NCBI GenBank assembly: GCA_015863215.1
Contig: JACBXN010000023.1
Coordinates: forward strand, 1 to 64,000
DNA: 64,000 nucleotides
Source of the DNA: Aerococcaceae bacterium DSM 111176
GTDB taxonomy: Bacteria; Bacillota; Bacilli; Lactobacillales; Aerococcaceae
Reading direction: 5' to 3'
The notes under the pieces were generated by a model that was not told where the DNA came from, did no database searches, and worked only from the letters and a program-made list of their open reading frames with translations. Both the position numbers and the translations under genes were made by a program. Shown here piece after piece: positions 60,714-64,000 of this stretch (position 1 is its first letter; each line of letters starts with the position of its first letter).

Positions 60714-61844
60714 TTAGTTAGCTTCAGTTTCTGACTCTGCTGATTCTACTGCTTCTTCAGCGTCTGATTCAACTGCGTCCGCTGACTCTTCAGCAGCTTC
60801 CTCTGTTGATTCAGCTGACTCTTCAGCGGCTTCTTCTGTTGATTCAGCCGACTCTTCAGCAGCTTCTTCTGTTGATTCAGCTGACTCTTCTACAGCTTCT
60901 TCTGTTGATTCAGCAGATTCCTCAGCAGCTTCGCCTTGAGCTTCAGCGGCATCTTCTTGAACTTCATCAAGGTTTAAGACTTCACCAGTGATTGCGTCGA
61001 CATGGACTTCTGTTTCATTGTCAGCATCCATATCTTCAACATCCATTACCCAGATTGGGTTTTCGTTAGCTTCGTCACCGAATAATCCCCAGAATTCAGC
61101 GGTATCTGATTCTAAAGTCCATTCAACAACTTCACCTGAACCTGCTTCTGTTAATGCAATTTCAGTAGCTTCATCTAAAGTAATTGTTTGTTCTAAATCT
61201 AAAGCACGTTCTTCAAATTCAGCTGTCTCTTCAGCTGATTCTTCAGTCGACTCTGCAGATTCTTGAACTGATTCTGCATCTGATGCAACTTCTTCAGCTT
61301 CAGTTGAAGCCTCTTCAGCTGGGGCTTCTTCTGATGAAGCTTCGTCAGATTCTAAAGGTGGCGCTTGATTTTCATCTACGCTAACACTTTCAGCACCTTC
61401 TTGATCTTCATCATCGTTGTTTAACCAACCTTCGCTGAATTCAGATTCAACGACTTCACCGTTAGTGTAAACAAGATCTAATTCATATTCATTTAATTCA
61501 GCATCTAAACCTTCGATATCGTATTCGAAAGAAACTTCTTCTGTTTCATCATCTACAGTACGTTCGACATTGATTTTAGCAATGCTTGATTCAGGATATT
61601 CTGTTTCGAATAAAGCTAATGCTTCATCTAATCCTGTTTGAGCTTCGCTCATTTCCTCAGCTGGTACTTCTTCAGCACCACTTTCATCTGCAGTACTCTC
61701 TTCTGGCGCACTTTCAGAAACTACTGATGATGTTTCTTCTGTTGAGCCTGATTCTTCCTGGGCTGCTACAAAACTAGTAGAAGCACCTGCAAGTAATACC
61801 GCACTTAAAGTTACCGTTAACATTTGACGTAAAGATTTTTTCAT
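60714..61844 (-). CDS. Secreted PepSY-domain protein with Ser/Glu-rich repeats
   Basis: A 376-aa secreted, extremely acidic protein. Signal peptide: basic KKSLRQ, hydrophobic VTLSAVLLAGAST, likely cut at V-A-A (about residue 28). Two PepSY-like domains follow (about 68-140 and 220-300; the second has VHVDAITGEVLNLDE, the typical D-x-x-T-G-E end). They are separated by a low-complexity Glu/Ser/Ala linker, and the C-terminus has four exact-length 11-residue repeats of the type EESAESTEEAA. No sorting signal. The start 61844 has GGAG nine bases upstream; ATG 61850 is too close to it. Function unknown; PepSY domains may modulate proteases or metals. Confidence 0.75.
   Translation of the reverse strand: MKKSLRQMLTVTLSAVLLAGASTSFVAAQEESGSTEETSSVVSESAPEESTADESGAEEVPAEEMSEAQTGLDEALALFETEYPESSIAKINVERTVDDETEEVSFEYDIEGLDAELNEYELDLVYTNGEVVESEFSEGWLNNDDEDQEGAESVSVDENQAPPLESDEASSEEAPAEEASTEAEEVASDAESVQESAESTEESAEETAEFEERALDLEQTITLDEATEIALTEAGSGEVVEWTLESDTAEFWGLFGDEANENPIWVMDVEDMDADNETEVHVDAITGEVLNLDEVQEDAAEAQGEAAEESAESTEEAVEESAESTEEAAEESAESTEEAAEESAESTEEAAEESADAVESDAEEAVESAESETEAN
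60784..60915 (-). repeat. Four tandem 33-bp coding repeats
   Basis: Units at 60784-60816, 60817-60849, 60850-60882 and 60883-60915, differing by one to four bases, with partial copies on both sides. Each encodes 11 residues, so gain or loss of units keeps the frame. Confidence 0.85.
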
Positions 61845-61903
61845 AATCATATTCTCCTCTTTGATTTGAATTTAGACTGATAGTTCTCTCGTCTACATAA
61901 ATA

Positions 61904-61933
61904 ATCATAGCAATTTTTGAAAAATAAGTACAA
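61904..61933 (-). promoter_or_regulatory. Predicted promoter of the PepSY-repeat gene
   Basis: On the minus strand TTGTAC (61933-61928), an 18-base spacer and TATGAT (61909-61904), 60 bases upstream of the start codon. Confidence 0.5.
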
Positions 61934-62125
61934 TGATATGCACTTAAAATAGTGGTCAAAACATTAATGTTACATACCTGTATTGTTGTTGTAACAAAGT
62001 TTTGGTTCTTCTTTGATTAAACTGACATTAGAAATATGGCATAAAATTAATCACGAATTCTACATATATCTTATACTAAATAAACTTATATTTTATCTGA
62101 ATTACTCATTTAAAGCGAAGTTATT
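61934..62125. other. Divergent intergenic region
   Basis: AT-rich sequence between the PepSY-repeat gene and the dehydrogenase gene. Apart from the two promoters flanking it I see no gene or known motif; an imperfect palindrome (TGTTACATACCTGTATTGTTGT) lies near 61970, quoted here only as a position: about 61969-61996. Confidence 0.3.
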
Positions 62126-62154
62126 TGCGGAGACTTCATTTTCTAGGTAGAATG
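62126..62154 (+). promoter_or_regulatory. Predicted promoter of the 2-hydroxyacid dehydrogenase gene
   Basis: TTGCGG (62126-62131), a 17-base spacer and TAGAAT (62149-62154), 27 bases upstream of the start codon. Confidence 0.55.
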
Positions 62155-62181
62155 GTATTAGTAATATAGAGGAGTGATTGA

Positions 62182-63141
62182 ATGAAAATAGCATTAATTG
62201 AACCGTTACGTGTACCAGACTCTTATATAGAAGAGTTAGCAAAATCAATTACAGATTTAGGGCATGAATTCGTTTATTATAATGAAAAAACGACAGATGC
62301 TGATGAATTATATGAACGCAGTAAGGATGCTGAAATTGTAATGATTGCTAATAATCCTTACCCTGCGGAAGTAATTGATCGACTTGAAACGACAAAGTTA
62401 ATTAATGTAGCCTTTACCGGAGTGGACCACGTCGACCAGCAAGCAGCAGCAGCTAAAGGAATCCAAATTGCGAATGCTTCAGGTTATTCAAATACAGCAG
62501 TTCCAGAATTAGCGATTGGCTTAGTATTGAACTTATACCGTGATATTGTACAAGGGGACGCAGACACTCGTAAGGGTGAAGATTTTAAAGCGCCATTCCA
62601 AGGACGTGAAATTAAAGGTAAAACAGTTGGTATTTTAGGTACAGGGAATCTAGGTATTAAAACGGCTGAACTATTTAAAGCTTTCGGTGCAAACTTAATT
62701 GGTTATAATCGCTCTGAAAAAGAAGCAGCTAAAAATTTAGGCTTGGAATATAAATCATTAGAAGAAGTGATGGCTGAATCTGATATTATTTCAATCCACT
62801 TACCAAATACTGATGAGACAAAAGGGATTATCAGTCGTCAATTAATGGAGTCGATGAAAGAGGATGCGATATTAATTAATGTGGCTCGTGGCCCCATTGT
62901 TGATAACGAGGCATTGGCTGAACTATTAAATAATGCTGCAATTGGTGGCGCAGGTATTGACGTTTACGATATGGAACCACCATTACCAAATGACTATCCT
63001 TTAATTCACACTAAAAACTCAGTATTAACACCACATATTGCTTATCTTACAGATGAAGCGATGGTAGATCGTGCGAATATTGTCTTTGATAATGCAGTTA
63101 AATACTTAGAGGGTACACCTCAAAATATTGTTGAGTTATAA
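62182..63141 (+). CDS. D-2-hydroxyacid dehydrogenase (NAD-dependent)
   Basis: A 319-aa D-isomer-specific 2-hydroxyacid dehydrogenase. The Rossmann motif G-I-L-G-T-G-N-L-G lies near residue 150; the catalytic Arg is in NVARGPIVD, the Glu in YDMEPPLP and the His in LTPHIAYLT. Phosphoglycerate, lactate or other hydroxyacids are possible substrates; the sequence does not decide, and no serine genes are nearby. GAGGAGTGATTGA precedes the ATG. Monocistronic. Confidence 0.88.
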   Translation: MKIALIEPLRVPDSYIEELAKSITDLGHEFVYYNEKTTDADELYERSKDAEIVMIANNPYPAEVIDRLETTKLINVAFTGVDHVDQQAAAAKGIQIANASGYSNTAVPELAIGLVLNLYRDIVQGDADTRKGEDFKAPFQGREIKGKTVGILGTGNLGIKTAELFKAFGANLIGYNRSEKEAAKNLGLEYKSLEEVMAESDIISIHLPNTDETKGIISRQLMESMKEDAILINVARGPIVDNEALAELLNNAAIGGAGIDVYDMEPPLPNDYPLIHTKNSVLTPHIAYLTDEAMVDRANIVFDNAVKYLEGTPQNIVEL

Positions 63142-63165
63142 AATTTTTTCTAATTACTATAAATC

Positions 63166-63213
63166 AACTTAAGTAGCCTGAGTGCCTGTTTTAACCGGCT
63201 ACTTAAGTTTTTA
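63166..63213 (+). terminator. Terminator of the dehydrogenase gene
   Basis: A perfect 13-bp stem (63166-63178 with 63197-63209) followed by TTTTTA. Confidence 0.85.
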
Positions 63214-63220
63214 TTGGTTA

Positions 63221-63249
63221 GTGAAACCGTATACAATCTATGTTATAAT
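63221..63249 (+). promoter_or_regulatory. Predicted extended -10 promoter of the PepSY-like gene
   Basis: GTGAAA (63221-63226), a 17-base spacer and TGTTATAAT, giving TATAAT at 63244-63249 with an extended TGn. Confidence 0.6.
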
Positions 63250-63276
63250 AATTCCAACTATAAAGGAGGGAATTTG

Positions 63277-63747
63277 GTGAAAACATTTGAAGATCAGCTT
63301 CACATTTGGACAATTGCTGAAGTGATAGCATTTTATCAAAAAGCATATCCAGACATGGAAATCATAAAAATTAAACTCTCATATAAAGGGCAATTTTTAA
63401 GATATGAAATTAAAGGACAAGATTTGACAATGAGACAGACTTTGCAATTGAATGCCCAAACAGGTGGAGTATTGAAAGAGAAGTCCAAATTTTTATCACC
63501 TATAGAATGTGCAGACCAAGACAGTAAAGCCATCGATTTAGAAAATTTGCTCACACTGAATGATGTTTATAAAACAATTAAATCAAGCCATCCTACGTTT
63601 AGCCCTTATCGAAGTAGATTAATGTTGGAAAACGGCCAAACGATTTATAGTATAGACATTTATGATGAAACGAATGAAGTTAAAGCCATGGTTAAGCTTG
63701 ATGCGCATGACGGTACAGTATTAAATTCAATTTTTAAACCTAAATAA
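63277..63747 (+). CDS. Tandem PepSY-like protein, probably cytosolic
   Basis: A 156-aa protein with two related halves (about 10-75 and 90-156). Each has a helix (TIAEVIAFYQKAYPDM; TLNDVYKTIKSSHPTF) followed by beta strands and an x-x-A-x-x-G-x-V-L ending (LNAQTGGVLKE; LDAHDGTVLNS), as in PepSY domains. No signal peptide or TM helix is seen, which is odd for this fold. The start is GTG at 63277, with AAAGGAGG eight bases upstream; the frame extends up to 63214 without a site. Function unknown. Confidence 0.7.
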   Translation: MKTFEDQLHIWTIAEVIAFYQKAYPDMEIIKIKLSYKGQFLRYEIKGQDLTMRQTLQLNAQTGGVLKEKSKFLSPIECADQDSKAIDLENLLTLNDVYKTIKSSHPTFSPYRSRLMLENGQTIYSIDIYDETNEVKAMVKLDAHDGTVLNSIFKPK

Positions 63748-63780
63748 AACGCACTCCCGGGTAAAGGAAGTGCGTTTTTC
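63747..63780. terminator. Bidirectional terminator at the right end
   Basis: A stem of about 11 bp with one bulge (63747-63757 with 63766-63777) and T5, between convergent genes. Confidence 0.8.
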
Positions 63781-63791
63781 TATTGAAAATT

Positions 63792-64000
63792 TTATTTTAT
63801 GGATTCCTCGCGTCGTTCTCTCAAACTGTTTCTTGTTGAGAAGTATATCTCAAAGATCGAATCTGACATAAAAACACCCAAAGCAATAGCTCCAGCCGTC
63901 ATTACAGTACGGACTAAGTAATTTCCTGCCATTGAGAAATCTCCATTAATAAAATGGAAGGCAGTTTGATAGATTGCTGACCCAGGTACATAAATAAAGA
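63792..64000 (-). CDS. Threonine/serine exporter family protein (YjjB-like), C-terminal part
   Basis: The last 69 codons of a gene that enters from the right edge. The translated end reads F-I-Y-V-P-G-S-A-I-Y-Q-T, then MAGNYLVRTVMTAGAIALGV and a basic tail RNSLRERREESIK before the TAA at 63794-63792. The V-P-G-x-x-I/L-Y-x-T motif and final TM helix are typical of the YjjB/ThrE_2 half of split threonine/serine exporters, usually paired with a YjjP-like gene, which would lie outside the window. Confidence 0.65.
   Translation of the reverse strand, partial: FIYVPGSAIYQTAFHFINGDFSMAGNYLVRTVMTAGAIALGVFMSDSIFEIYFSTRNSLRERREESIK

Noticed and set aside
60806-61777. Several plus-strand open frames rich in Leu, Gln and His
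   Set aside because: They are antisense shadows of the Ser/Glu/Ala-rich PepSY-repeat gene.

Overview
The window is a low-GC, AT-rich chromosomal segment of a Gram-positive bacterium of the order Lactobacillales. The support is RpoY plus RNase J1, Spx/MecA/CoiA, a BceRS-BceAB module, a lactococcal-style PurBox, large-type PurL, AGGAGG ribosome binding sites and TTGACA/TATAAT promoters. Aerococcaceae or Carnobacteriaceae fits best by feel, but I cannot fix the genus from sequence alone. There are no phages, insertion sequences, CRISPR arrays, rRNA or tRNA genes. Almost every transcription unit ends in a clear hairpin terminator, many of them bidirectional.

Layout. 1-3.9 kb: PhnA-like zinc ribbon protein, KdgT permease, and pepQ-asp23-nusB (EF-P, often found in this cluster, is absent). 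4.1-8.6 kb: complete comGA-GG competence pseudopilus operon behind an A-tract-rich promoter. 8.8-16.9 kb: rpoY-rnjA, a glutathionyl-hydroquinone reductase, an RDD protein, an L,D-transpeptidase, an aromatic acid exporter-like protein, a PerR-type regulator and trpS. 17.3-19.7 kb: spx, mecA, coiA. 20-24 kb: an esterase/ATP-grasp pair, trmB-ccrZ and a small membrane protein. 24.2-30.5 kb: M42 aminopeptidase, ytpR, an unknown hydrophilic protein, murC and polA. 31-43.2 kb: the purine operon purC-L-E-F-M-N-H-D-fhs. 43.4-49.1 kb: a TetR regulator, an array of degenerate extragenic repeats, an operon with an unknown 81-aa protein, an FtsH paralogue and a GT8 glycosyltransferase, then an M20 peptidase and a LOG-family protein. 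49.3-55.3 kb: an ABC importer with a glycerophosphodiesterase, divergent from a TPR-DUF218 protein across a region with Pho-box-like repeats. 55.3-59.8 kb: Bce antibiotic-peptide sensing and resistance module with its operator. 59.9-64 kb: two secreted acidic proteins (one PepSY and Ser/Glu-repeat rich), a D-2-hydroxyacid dehydrogenase, a tandem PepSY-like protein and the end of a ThrE/YjjB-type exporter.

The most striking observation is in the purine operon. Both glutamine amidotransferases have lost the catalytic residues of their glutaminase parts. PurF begins Met-Ser-Gly instead of Met-Cys-Gly and lacks several other glutamine-site motifs. The class I amidotransferase domain of PurL has Gly for the nucleophilic Cys and Asn for the catalytic His. 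The synthetase and phosphoribosyltransferase halves look intact and the frames are open. The operon also has purE but no purK, and ends in formate-tetrahydrofolate ligase. Together this suggests de novo purine synthesis fed by free ammonia, CO2 and formate rather than glutamine, ATP-dependent bicarbonate fixation and serine-derived one-carbon units. This is inference from sequence and needs the rest of the genome (other purF, purQ, purK genes) and biochemistry to test.

Regulation visible in sequence: a PurBox about 75 bp upstream of the predicted purC start site, three TTTACA hexamers at exact 11-bp spacing upstream of the phosphodiester transport region, and a TTACA-N4-TGTAA BceR-type operator in front of bceAB.
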